The notes under the pieces: model-generated
What the model was told of the DNA's origin: nothing
Databases searched by the model: none
The model's input: the letters and a program-made list of their open reading frames with translations, nothing else
In this document: in pieces, positions 22,636 to 34,221 of the stretch
Layout: the number at the start of each line of letters is the position of its first letter
Position numbering within the stretch: position 1 is the first letter of the stretch
Position numbers and translations under genes: made by a program
Assembly: GCF_038396675.1 (NCBI RefSeq)
Contig: NC_088934.1
Location: 39,545,001 to 39,609,000 of the forward strand
DNA: 64,000 nt
Reading direction: 5' to 3'
Source of the DNA: Hydra vulgaris
Taxonomy: Eukaryota; Cnidaria; Hydrozoa; Anthoathecata; Hydridae

Positions 22636-23210
22636 CATTGGATAGTTTTTTTGTTTTTTTTTAATTTAATTGGCGATTTCATTTGAAATGATGATGGGAT
22701 TATATTATTATAATAATATTATACTTCTTATATTTCTACAATATATCTTTGTAGAAATATAAGCTGGTTCTTTAAAATAGCATTTTGGATTTTTTGTTCT
22801 TGAAGTTTTTTTTGTTAGATTATAAATCTTCTCGCAGTAAAAAGTAGTGATCAATTGTTTTAATGACATTTCTTGTAGTACTTGATAATTTATTTATTTA
22901 ATATATAAAACAGAAAGTACAGCTTAATATAATATCTTTAAATTAAGTACTCTAATTTAAAGATATTATATTATCAGATATATAGAATTATAGAAGTTTA
23001 TTTAAATAATTATAAAAAAGAATTGGAAAGACAATTACTATCGGTTTTGAAAGACAAAAAAAAATAATTGGCTTTGAAAATTAATAAGAGTTTCACTTAA
23101 GAAGGTAAATTGGTTTTTTTTCCTAAGAAGGTGAATTGAACAATTCCTTTTTTTATGGAATTATATCCTGGCAGTACACTTTATTAGGAAAATATCAAAA
23201 GCTTGGATTC
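22636..23210. other. AT-rich spacer with two perfect inverted repeats
   Basis: CTTATATTTCTACA (22727-22740) is inverted at 22750-22763. A 21-bp arm (22925-22945) is inverted at 22953-22973 around AGTACTC. No gene seen. Confidence 0.6.
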
Positions 23211-23261
23211 ATTGGACCATTGTTCCGAAGTAGCATCATAGTTTGTGCGCTGCTTTGGTAT

Positions 23262-23470
23262 ATTATTTCCAAGCTAGCACGCATCGGTTGAGCTAACGTC
23301 AAGCAGACGTCGAAAAAGTTGAATGGTCGATGTTCGGTAGCCTACTTTGGCCCAACGTCAATTTGGTAGTTGGCGCAACGTCGCAGCCAACCGTTGGCTC
23401 AATATTGGCCTAACGTTGGCATCTAACGTTAGGTCAGCGTTGCATTCTACCGTTCGCCTAACATAATTTT
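23262..23470. mobile_element. MITE-like block of TTGGCCCAACG-type repeats
   Basis: It begins CCAAGCTAGCACGC, resembling CCCAGATAGCACAC at the ends of the element at 38723-43086. It contains many short palindromic words built on GGCCCAACGT, CCAACCGTTGG, GGCCTAACGTTGG and CTAACGTTAG. Probably a non-autonomous relative of that family. Exact ends not determined. Confidence 0.5.
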
Positions 23471-23762
23471 GTTTCAATTTTTTGTTTGCAAAAAATTTTA
23501 TAAAGAAGTTGAATTATTTCTTTATAACGTTTTTTAAAACCGTTGCATTTCTTTTTTTCTCAAAATAAATTTGCAAAAACTTTGATACAGATAAATTAAA
23601 GACCAAATATTAATGTTGGTCAAAGAAGAAACCATTTTTTGAAAAATTTAAAAGACTAACATTTTATAAGAAATTTAACTTGAGACAAGTTTAAAGAAAA
23701 TTTTTGCTAATTTTGTATGAAAATATTTGAAAATGATGCATTAAAAATATAGTTATTATGTA

Positions 23763-26524
23763 GGGGAGAGTTGTCTTAGTTGAAACACTTTAGGAATAAA
23801 TATTTATTAACCAAAGATGGCTCAACTATGAAAACATTCATGATTTGATAAATACAAACTGACAACACTGCTATACTTTTAACCATAATTTGACTTAACT
23901 GATTGCACTGTTATTAGAAAAAAAATTGTTTTTGAAAAAATACCATTTTGTTCCAATCAAGACAACTGGTTCCCAAAAATGGAACATTTTGATTCCTTAA
24001 TCAAAACAAGTTTTTTTTAAAAAAAAAAAAAAACAACAACACTAAAATCAACAAAATTTCTTAAAAATAATTTTTATCTTAACAGTGAAAATTTAAACAG
24101 TTCATTCAAAACTTATAATAAGAATAACATTACCCTGACAAACTGAAAGTCTACAAACAAAACATTTTATAAAAGCTTCAACTGTTATGACGTATACTCT
24201 TAATTTATTTATTTTTATATATTTGTTAAACACCCACTATATATTACAAGTAAGGTAAATAAAAAGTTTCAAAAAAAATCTCTAGGATCTAGAAATTTTA
24301 TTTTCAAGAACATCCTTGAAGATTGTTCTTTGTTCTTTTAAGTTCCAGTACTCAACTGCACATTTTAAGATTTTAAGATCCGTTTCAGGAATTATGTTTT
24401 TTAAACCAGTAATTTTTATTTTTTCTTTGTGTTGCATTAGTTTCTCTATATTTAATTTATGACTATTGCACAGAGCCTTGACGCTATCTACAAAAGGTCG
24501 TGGACCTGATTCGTTGTTCAACTGCGACTTAAGAATATCAAATGTCATTTTATTTTTCAACAGGCGAATAAATAAGTTTATCTTATTTTGTTGCGTAATT
24601 ATAGATATATCTTTAATACAAAATAGGGGATGTATATAATTTTTACTATGTTTTGAAACGTTTAGTAGTGACTTCAGTGCAATTCTTCCTACTTTATCAA
24701 GCTTTTGCAATAACATTTCTTTATGGTCGCAAAGCTCAAGACTATACGTTAGTGTTGGAACAGCTAAAGTTTTATATAACTGGACAATAGAGTTTGGGTG
24801 AACAAAACGAATTCCAGCTTGAATTAAAGACTGTATTACTGCCCGGAAATGGGATATTTTTTTTATCAATGTTTAAACGATTAAGTGAGGCAATTGGTGA
24901 ATATTTTGTGTCCCATATAAAGCCTAGATGAGTAAGTTTATTGTCTAGTTTTATTTTTTGGTGGTTGAGTGTTATCGTGCATTTTTTAATTTGATGTTTT
25001 CCGGTGACCAAAAACTCGGTTTTGTCAGCATTCAATTTTATGCAATTTTCTTTTGTGTAAATGTTACAGATATTAATTAGCTTTTGTAGGCCAGAGAGGG
25101 TGGAACTAAGAAGTATAACACTTTCATTTTGTAAGGTTTCTAGTAGGTTTTGAGTGTAAAGATTGTACAAATGAGGCGAGAGAATCGATTCCTGTCTCAC
25201 TCCTTGCGTTAGATAGAATGGAGATGATTTGCAACCTAGATAAGACACAGAAGCACTACTTTTCCTGTATAATGACGATATTGTATTAACAATATACAGT
25301 GGTAATTTTTTATTATTGTACAGTTTCTCAAAAAGAATGTCCCAGTTGCAGCTGTCAAAAGCTTTTTCAGCATCGAACAGAGATAAACAGGTGAGTTGTT
25401 GTTGTTGTAGTGTTTAATTGTTTCACTAATAACAAATTCGGCGTGTAGGGTTGAGCTACTTTGGGTGAAACCGAATTGAAGAGGATGAGCTTCTTTTAGA
25501 TCTGGACAGATTATTCGGATTATATATTCGATTAGTTTTGTGAAGATTGGAATGATGCTGATACCACGGTAGTTATTTGGATCAGTTAATGATTTTTTAT
25601 AAGATTTAGCAAGTGGTATTATAAGTGATGTAGACATCGACTTAGGCGTTTGACCATGATTAAGAGAAAATGTGAAGAATTTTTTTAGCCATTCTATCAG
25701 GGCTTCACAACGCAAATATTTTAAATGTTCTGCAGAGATTCCAAATGCATCTTTGGTTTTGTTTAATTTTAGGCAAGAGATAACCGTTCTTATAATTTCA
25801 TCTGATATTATTACAAAGTCAAATTTTGTACAAGGTGGAACTTGAAAACTCGTCGCGGTATGCGTTATAGATTTAGTGTTCAACCGTTTTTCGAAACTAT
25901 CGGCGAATTCTCTTGCGATTGACTCCTTGTCCTTTTTATTATTTTTATTATTGATTAAAAATCACTAAATAAAATATTATTTTTAAGATTTATGGTTGTT
26001 ACTAAGTATTTTTAAATTGCGCTTGGACTATTTTTACAACCCTTTGATTTTATTACTGATTAAGTAAGGAAAACTTTTTAGTTCCAATCAAGGAAACTTT
26101 TGACTATTTTGTTATATCACTGCAATTATAAGATATTATTATTTTGTTATGTAATATTTTGTTATATTTATTATTTTGTTATATCACTGCAACTTATAAG
26201 ATAAGCTTATATTGTTATTTTGAATTTTAAATCCCATCGAATTAAAGACAAAAAACCGTATAGCATATAGCAGTATAGTTTACCCAGCGCAATTAATATA
26301 TTGTGAACACAAAATTAGATCACCGAAAAAAAACGACGCAAAAAAACTTTAAATCAATGGTGCACATGAATTTTTTATGGTATAACTTTCAAAATGTGTC
26401 AAAACATAGAAATTAAGGCGTTTTACTAAAAAAGAAAGCAAAATATAGCCATTATTCATTTTTTTTCAAAAATTAATGCAAGTGTTCCAATTAAGGCGCT
26501 GTTCCAATTATGGAAATTCTCATC
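23763..26524. mobile_element. pogo-type TIR element containing a LINE
   Basis: The left end, after TA, GGGGAGAGTTGTCTTAGTTG, and the inverted right end GATGAGAATTTCCATAATTG match at roughly three positions in four over about 30 bp, with ATGTA on both flanks. Element-like sequence (GTTCCAATCAAG words) occupies 23763-24240 and 25960-26524. Between them lies a minus-strand LINE RT, presumably a later insertion. No pogo transposase was seen. Confidence 0.45.
24282..25883 (-). pseudogene. Non-LTR retrotransposon RT, broken, missing the YADD box
   Basis: From 25883 leftward: KFDFVIISDEIIRTVISCL, NKTKDAFGISAEHLKYL, SLIIPLAKSYKKS...NNYRGISIIPIF, HPLQFGFTQSSSTLHAEFVI. A shifted frame gives DAEKAFDSCNWDILFEKLY (motif with catalytic Asp), followed by LTQGVRQESILSPHLYN. 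The expected FADD/YADD box should precede ILLSSTL, but the text goes directly LLETLQNESVILLSS (about 25105), so the box is deleted. The C-terminal part (24869-24282) follows after another frameshift. It differs from the L2/CR1-like copies and is closer to jockey/CR1-group RTs; the clade is not certain. Confidence 0.8.
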
Positions 26525-26546
26525 TACATAAATACAGCTTCATATA

Positions 26547-27230
26547 GGTATCTAGATTAAAAAATTAAAATAGATCAAAGGCTAGATTGTCATATATCAT
26601 TAGAAAATGCTTCAATACAGTACTTGAATCGTGAAAAATTATTAAAGTCAAACAATCCTACAAAATGTTATGAGGATTTTAGTAGAAAATATTTGGAATA
26701 TAGGTTTGATTAAGAAACTGTGGTCAAAAATAAATTTTTCTTGACTTAAATTGTTATAACTTTTTCAATTCTAATTTAAATATATATAACTTGGTATCAA
26801 AAGATAGGTGTAACTGTGGGCCACAAAGAGATAACTGTCTCTATCTACCGGGCATTTCGTGGGAGCTAGAGCACGTAATAAACCACACCTTCACCATTAA
26901 AATTTTAATTTTTTTTTATTAAAGAGTGCTTTTATTAAAAAATGGTAAATATTTTTATACAAAATATTTTTAATTTTTTCATTCCAAACCAGCAACAGTG
27001 ATTGGTGTATATCATAGTTGGTGGTGGATATGGTTTAACACACCCTAATTTCACAAATGTTTAATTCTTAAAAAATTTCTATTATTAATAACATAAGTGA
27101 AATTAGTATTCAGTTTAAATAATATCAAAATAAGTTATTTTACATGATTTGCATTAATTGGTGGTGCACATATTGATTTGTGGAAGGAACGAGTGCACAC
27201 CCCTCCCCCAACCTGAAAAAAAAATTTATA
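26547..27230 (-). mobile_element. GGTACG element, copy 3 (right part only, inverted)
   Basis: It begins TA-GGTATCTAGATT and then follows, on the minus strand, the right part of copies 1 and 2. Shared features include CTTTCTAATGATATA, CTACTAAAA, the ATAACTTTTTCAA region, CACCTATCTTTTGATACCAA, GGTGTGTTAAACC and the G-rich block after TTTCAGGT at 27190-27215. The left half with the cargo gene is absent or unrecognisable. Confidence 0.6.
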
Positions 27231-27840
27231 TTAACAGTTACTATTATTTTAAAATAAGTTACCAATTTAAAACTTAAGTTAGGCTTTTGGCACAAGGCAA
27301 AACTTAGGGGCTAAAGTTAAAGACCACAACCAATCTTACTTTTAAAGAAAAATTCTCTCCGCTGCTATACGTAAATTTTGATTGAGATGCGAATTTAGTT
27401 GAACGGGATAGTTGCACATTCTTAAATGAAAAGATGTTTAATTCTTAAAAATATTTGTATCATTAGTAAACAAAATAGTATGAAATATATTTCAATTCCT
27501 AACCAAAAAAATTAGTGTTGCATTCTATTAAAAAAAAAGGTTATATACGAAATGTAAAAATTTTTGGATAAATTAGTAATTCTAGTATAAAATGGTTATG
27601 GTATAATTCTACATGGTGAACTTATATGTAATTAAAAATAAATTTAAAATAAAACAAGTGGCTATGTAAATTAAAACCTAATAGAAACTAACCTTCATAA
27701 TGAAACCCTTTTTTAAGAAGAATGTAAGATCTTACATTCTAACATAACTTTTTTAATATATCTTTCACAAATATTTGTAGTTTTGAAATAACATTATATT
27801 AGTTGAATCTTACCTTTTTCAAAATTCGACGCACTTGCTT
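27231..27840. other. AT-rich spacer, nothing recognised
   Basis: No ORF or terminal repeat that I can support. It may be decayed interior sequence of GGTACG copy 3. Confidence 0.35.
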
Positions 27841-27844
27841 GCTC

Positions 27845-29640
27845 TTTGTGAGAACAATTTAAATTTTGCTGCTCCTTCTTCATATCTCAGTATTGATGGG
27901 TACTATCCTTCTATTTGCAAACACTTCAATAGTCACATGCATGGCTTTGGTGTTACTAACGCATAAATTCACCTATTTGTTGAGAAATTAGATTTAAGTC
28001 CTCTGACAATTTCTGATCAAACTGACTTGACTCTTTCTCTTTACCCCTCTGCCAAAATTGTTGTTATAGCTGACTTTAATGCTCTCATCATTAATCACAC
28101 TGAATGGCTTGGCTTTAACACCACTGACCTGCTGGCACTAAAACCTATAACTTATGCATTTCTCAATCTCTTACTCAGTTAGTAACAGTTAACTTTATCA
28201 CTCGTTTTCAGACAACCCTAACCACTTACGTTTACTCCTTGATATATGATTTGTTTCTGACCCTAGCTGATCTCTATAAATCTTCTATCAAGACCTTCAT
28301 TTTCTCTATTTTCTCCCTAAGGTGATTCTGGGGCTCACCATATTATCACACTATTTACTACTACCTTTAAGCAGACTAGAACTCTTTTTGTGATTTTCAT
28401 CGTGGCGGTCCTTGGGCTGATGTTTTCTCTCTCTCCGCTGATGCGCATGAATGTTATTGATTCTAAGTCAAGCCTAATTCTATTCCAAGGTTTTCATCTT
28501 TTTGTGAAACTGTTAAATCTAATCGTTATCATTTTTTCATTTTTTTAAAAATACAACTCTCTTAAAAACAAGCGCTTACTCATTATTTCAAAAAATTAAT
28601 ATAAAAAGATACTAAGCTCTAATAATCACTAATACTAAATCTTGTATATTATCTCAGAACTTAGACTCTAGAGACTTTTTGAAAAATCTTCAACAGCATC
28701 ATTTACAAAAGTAAGTCTAAAATTCTCTCTCTCATTGATGGGACTGATCTTATTAACTCTCCCAAAGATAAAGCAGAACTATTTACAAAGAAACTTCCTC
28801 TTGAATCTTATAGCCACACCCTTCCTTCCATTCCGGTTAAACTAAATAGCCCATTAAAGATTCAAATCACTCCAGCTTCCGATGCTATTGTTATATCACA
28901 AATTAAACTTTTATATGGCTTGTGGTTTAAACAACATTCCTGTCTTAGTCTTACCAAAGTATTTTTCAGAACTCTTTTCAATTCTCTCTAAACTATTTAA
29001 TAAGTGCTTGACTTAACGTTGTTTCCTGCCTGCTGAAATAAACCATCTGTAGTTATAATTTTAAAAACTCTGGAGAACATTCTGACCCCTCCAATTATTA
29101 TCCGATCAGTCTTCTATCTGTTATTAGCAAAGTCTTTGAGTCTTTGATCAACAAACTTTTAATATTCCATCTTGAGTCAAATAGCTTACTGTCAGGCAAT
29201 TAATTCTGTTTTCCATCCTCTCGCTCTACTGCTGACTTGATAATTGCAATAACTCAAAAATTTTATTGTGCATTAGATGGAGGCAATGAAGCTAGGGCTT
29301 TTGCTCTTGACATATCTAAAACTTTTGACAAAGTTTGGCATGCTGGTCTTGAATCTAAAACTTTTTTTGAAATTCTCAAATCATTTCTTACTAACCGCTT
29401 TATACAAGTCATCCACGAAGACCAACACTCTTTTACATTTCCAGTAACTGGGTATATTGAAGTTTTTCTTTCTTTATTTTTTTTTTTTCTTTATTTTTGG
29501 GGTATTTTGAAGTTTCACCCTTGGACCTGTTTTGTTTTTTATCTACATTTATGATCTTCCTGACAACTTTACATTTAAAGTGGCTCTATTTTCTAATGAC
29601 TCAACTTTAAGTCTTCTCTGTTTCACGTCTTGAGCTAACA
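27845..29640 (+). pseudogene. jockey-like LINE (endonuclease plus RT), heavily decayed
   Basis: In shifting plus frames: SSYLSIDGYYPSICKHFNSHMHGFG (endonuclease), ADFNAL...HTEWLGFN (APE catalytic Asp/Asn region), LNSPLKIQITPASDAIVISQIK, LPKYFSELFSILSKLFNKCL, and at 29237-29554 an open frame with LDISKTFDKVWHAGL (RT motif with catalytic Asp) and SFTFPVTGY. It ends around LFSNDSTLSLL (degenerate YADDTTLYS; the first Asp is Asn). Many stops and indels. The best-preserved words match jockey-superfamily elements. Confidence 0.75.
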
Positions 29641-30333
29641 CATGGCACTTTTGATTGTATACAATTGTAATACAAAACTTTTAATTGCATAAAAACCTTA
29701 GATTGTATACAATCAAAAGTTTACGATGATATTCAACCATTAGATTTAATCCTAACTTCGTTTTAATTAGACTTTGTATATTAAAAGATTTTGTTGCAAT
29801 ACATATCACATAAAACAATATATTGTTTTATGTGATATGTGTACATGTTTTTTTTAAATATTCATTGATTTCCACTCATTTGATGTTGCGTTTATTTTTT
29901 TACGCAAAAAAGGAAGTTATTAAATTGAAAATAAAATATTTTCTAAGTTTTTTATTCAGACAACTTAACATTTATTATGAAGCAATCGTAAAATAACAAA
30001 TCCTTTATCAACAAGTAAACATGTACACTTGATCACTATAGCCGTAACCAAACCTTTGGTACAAATAACATTCTTTAAATTATTCAAAAAAAAACACCAG
30101 GTATTGAATTTAAAAAAATGTCAATGTAAGTCTCCAAGTCTTTCTTTCTGTAAGAAAGAACTAAAAAGCTAGAAGCAACTAAATTTCAACATGATTGCTT
30201 AAAAAACATGCAATTTAGCTTTTATTTTAAAGCGTGTTCATGAAATAAATGTGAAAGAATAAGCACGTCATTTTTTTTTCAGTGGTTGTATTAAAATCTT
30301 TTTAATTGTTTTGTATTTTATTTACAACGTGTT
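29641..30333. other. AT-rich spacer with two strong palindromes
   Basis: A 19-bp arm (29647-29665) is inverted at 29702-29720 with a 36-bp spacer. 29801-29840 is a perfect 40-bp palindrome. No gene. Confidence 0.7.
29801..29840. repeat. Perfect 40-bp palindrome
   Basis: ACATATCACATAAAACAATA is followed immediately by its exact reverse complement, with no spacer. Confidence 0.95.
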
Positions 30334-31362
30334 GTGGTTTCAAAAAAATATGTTAGTTTTTGGAAATTAGTTTTAAAAATGAAAAAAGAAGAAGACGTAA
30401 GAGAAAAAATTTTGAACAAATGTTTACAAAATCCTAATAGTAGCTACAATTCAATAGCAAAATCGTTGCAAATACATCCATACACCATTAGTCGTGTTAT
30501 TCAACGTTTTTCTCAAAAAAAATCGATCAAATGCAAATCTGGTGGTGGAAGAAAGGAAGGTTTTAAAGATATAGCTAATTAGAAAACTGGTTAACAGTTT
30601 TAAGAATAACCCAAGCCTTTCATTTAGGGAACGCGCAAAATATATGGATTTTCTCATAGTTTTGTTGCAAAAGTTAGAAACAAACATGGTTTTCATTCTT
30701 TCAAATCACAAAAAGTGACCAACTGTTCTGAAACTCAACAAAAAAGTGGAAGAACCCGCAGCAGAAAGTTGTATGACAAATTTATTTCTAAAAATTTTTA
30801 TATTATTGAAGACGATAAAACTTTTTCTGGTGCTGTTTAATATATAGCCAAATATAGAGAAAAAGCAGATAAGAAATTTAAATACACAAAACATGACAAG
30901 TTTGCTAAAAAAGCTTTGATTTGGCAAGCTATTTGCAGTTGTGGCAAAAAATTAGCACCTTATATTTCTCAGTCCACACTTTCTGGTCAAATATGTTAAA
31001 GAATGTTTATAAAAACGCCTTTTACCTCTCATTAAATCACACAATAACAGACCTGTGTTTTGGTATGATTTAGCTTTAATTCATTATTGTAAACTAGCTA
31101 TGGAATGATATAAAAAGAATAGTGTGAAATTTGTGCTTAAAATAGAAAATCCTCCAAACTGCCCAGAATTGAGAGTTATTAAAAAGTACTGGGCTATTAT
31201 AAAAAAAAATGAAAAAAACAGAAAAGCTTTGCAGAAACATTAAAGATATTAAAATATCATTTAAAAAAGCATCAAATAGTTTTGATTATTGTACTGTGCG
31301 TAAGCTTATGGGTACCACTAAAGCAAAAGCTCAAAATTTTATTAGATTCCCAAAGGAATAAT
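30334..31362 (+). pseudogene. IS630/Tc1/mariner transposase, decayed
   Basis: The open start (30334-30582) carries an HTH (NSSYNSIAKSLQIHPYTISRVI). After a stop and frame changes come KVRNKHGFHSFKSQKV, LYDKFISKNFYIIEDDKTFS (first catalytic Asp), KFAKKALIWQAICSCGKKLAPY and NPPNCPELRVIKKYWAIIKKK. In this family the last motif is PELRPIEKYWA; here the catalytic Glu position reads Lys. Clear TIRs were not found around it, so the element limits are unknown. Confidence 0.75.
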
Positions 31363-31593
31363 TAATTTTTAATGTTTGATCTTCTTATATTATTGTATTA
31401 AAATTATTACTTGGTTCGAAATAAAAATTGAGGAGTACTTTTGTTTAGTTGTTTTTCTACTTTCACTTTAATTTCGCATACACGATTTAATTGAAAAAAT
31501 GGGAGACAACTCTTGATTAATTAATAAAATCTTTTATATATTTACTCAATGACGCTATGTTTTAAGCTCACCAATCTTTTTAATGGTTGCAAA

Positions 31594-34213
31594 TAGTGAA
31601 CAGAAACTTTCGGTTTCGGCTGAAATTTCGGCCGAAGTTTCGGCAGAAACAGAAAACCGAAATTTCTGCTTCAATAATTTTTTACTTTTCCTGAATCGGC
31701 CGAAATTTCGGTTCAAACCGCAACCGAAATGAACCGAAACTTTTATTAGATTTTTTTTAAGTTTTTTTTTTAAATTTAGAGTGGGATCATGAAAGTTTCC
31801 TAATTGTAATCGCTTTTTAGTAAATTAATTTTTAATTATAACAATTGTAGAAATTTTAATTGAAATCACGTGACATAATAGTTTTAAGTTACTATTGTCA
31901 AGTCATTCTTTAAATAAATTAACATTTAAGTGAAGCAACCAAGATCAATGATTTCATCAAAAGTTTCTCAGCGCTAAATTTTAAAATGGAAAATAATCAA
32001 AAGAAAAGCTATTTGTGGAATCATTTTACCGTAACAGCCAGTGATTCCAAATACGCAACTTGCAATATCTGCAATTTGAAAATATCTCGTGGATCGCACA
32101 ATCCAAAACTTCAATCGCTTAGCGGACTTTCATCACATTTAAGAAGTCGACACCCACATCTTACTCTAAAAAATCTCCTAACTGAAAGAGAAATACTTAC
32201 AACTACCGGCAGTCCTGAAAATATACCAACTTCAGATCAACTTGAGCCTAATACAATTAATAAAAGAACAATACCCTTATTTGACATCAGATCAAAACGG
32301 CAGAGGACTGAAATGTTGCAATTTACAATGCCTGGCTGGGTTGACAATATCTCAAAAATTGATTTAAACTTCAAAGAAGGTCTGAAGTTTCATAGATCTA
32401 TATTTGAAATGATTATCCTCGATTTACAGCCTTGGTCAATTGTAAATAATCCGGGATTTTTACGTCATCATGCTGTTTTTACACCACACTTTGACATTGG
32501 AAGTGAGAAATACTACCGTAGCATGCTCAATCCAGCCTATGAAAAGATTAGGCTTGCAACAAAAGTTATGCTTTTCGAAAAAAATGCTGAAACTGTTTCC
32601 ATCTCTCTGGATGCTTGGTCATCCTTTCATCGTGAGTACTTAGGCATGATGGCACACTTCATTTCAGAAAAATGGGAGCGGATCAAGTTTTGCCTGTCAT
32701 GCTCCAAGTTTGATGAAAAACATACTGCTTCAAACATTTTTCAAAGACTTGAGAATGTTGTGAAAGAGTGGAAACTTAAGGACAAGATCACAGTCTGCTT
32801 AAGAGACAATGCTGCAAATGTAAAAGCAGCTTTCAAAGATCCACAGTGTGTTTACAAGTCTGCTGGGTGTCTAAATCATTCACTTCAACTGGTGATTAAA
32901 AAAAAACTTTTTTCACTCCAGAGTGCTGTAAGCTTGATAGAAAAATGTCGAAAGCTTTGCACTCATGCTTCTTTTTCAAACTCCTTCTTTGCTGAGCTTT
33001 ACAAGCAACAAGAGGTTCAAATAAACAATTTTGACCGGCTCGGGCTCAAAAATGATGTCCCAACACGCTGGAATTCAACTTATTACATGCTTGAAAGAAT
33101 TCTGTACTTAAAATCTGTAATTACTACTACACTGCTAATCCGTCCTTCCAGCGGCATTGAGTTCACTGTACAGGATTGGAATCTGTGTGAAAAGCTGGTA
33201 AACATATTAGCGATTTTTGAAGAAGTCACCAAGTTGCTTTCTGGAAAGGATGCTTGCATCAGTGCATGCATTCTAATTTTGACAACTATTCTAAAGTCAT
33301 TTGAAGTTCCCTCTGATGACGAAAAGTAATGGGCATGAAAAATGCTTTAAAGAAAGGAATGGATGCACGTTTTTTTGACTTAGAAACCATTGATCATTTT
33401 GCAATAGCAACACTTCTTGATCCCAGATTCAAGCACCACTTTTTTAGATCCCAAGAAGCCTTTCAAGCTGCTAAAAAACAAGTTTTTTCGGATTTAGACA
33501 GTTACAATTTGAGCCAAAATGAAACTATACCTGCAATGAAAACTACGTCAATTGAGAACACTGGGTTTTTTTCAATGATGCAAAATATCATTGCACAGTC
33601 ACAAAGTACAAATTCCAAAAATCCAATTTCCAAATTGGCAAAGGAAATTTTAAATGAGTACTTAGAAAGTCCAACATCTTCAAGTTGTTTGGAGTTTTGG
33701 AAAGAGTATAAAGAAAAAACAACATTAAAAGCAAAGTTTGGTTTGGCAAAAGTAGCGAAGAGATTCCTTACACCTCCACCGACATCCACCAAAGTTGAAA
33801 GGTTGTTTTCAACATTCGGTGAATGTTGAAAACAACTTTTCAAATGACATTCTTTCAAATGAAAAGAAACAGACTTTTGCCAGAAAACATGAAAAAAATT
33901 TTATTCTGTAGAGAAAATATTTCAATTATTAACTTTAATTATTGAAATGTCTTGACATTATAGTTTTTATCAAATTATATTATATGGTGACTGCTTAGAT
34001 ATATGTAAAGCAGTTTTTTTTTGCTCATAAAAGTAATAGTTTTTTTTGTTCATGTAAAATTTTTTTTTTTGATTATAAAAGGTTCAATGATTTTTAACAT
34101 TCTTTTTTTAAATTTCGGCTGAAATTTCGGTTTCGGTTTCGGCTACGGCTTCACTGAACCGAAATTTCGTCACTTTCGGTTTCGGCTCAAATTTCGGTTT
34201 CGGTCGATCACTA
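31594..34213 (+). mobile_element. hAT transposon with 8-bp TSD
   Basis: Ends TAGTGAACAGAAACTTTCGG and, inverted, TAGTGATCGACCGAAACCG. Flanks GTTGCAAA (31586-31593) and GATGCAAA (34214-34221) are an 8-bp duplication with one mismatch. Both subterminal regions are packed with TTTCGGTTTCGGC repeats in both orientations (31605-31740; 34110-34208), likely transposase-binding clusters. The interior encodes a BED-finger hAT transposase. Confidence 0.9.
31986..33961 (+). pseudogene. hAT transposase (BED finger, RNase H core, hATC), frameshifted
   Basis: 31986-33329 is a 447-codon frame. Its BED finger has Cys26/Cys29 and His51/His56. The RNase H-like core has ISLDAWSS and CLRDNAANVKAAF (catalytic Asp residues) and AGCLNHSLQLVI. 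It also has NDVPTRWNSTYYMLER (the conserved hAT TRW motif). A one-base shift at about 33326-33331 moves to the next frame (to 33829) with LATLLDPRFK-like FAIATLLDPRFKHHFF and the hATC start PPPTSTKVERLFSTFGE. There an inverted duplication (33802-33836) introduces a stop; the end (NEK, then RNRLLPENMKKILFCRENI, to about 33945) lies in shifted frames. Otherwise well preserved, so inactivation looks recent. Confidence 0.9.
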
Positions 34214-34221
34214 GATGCAAA

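Noticed and set aside
33502-33858. 118-aa minus-strand ORF
   Set aside because: Antisense shadow of the hAT transposase coding region.
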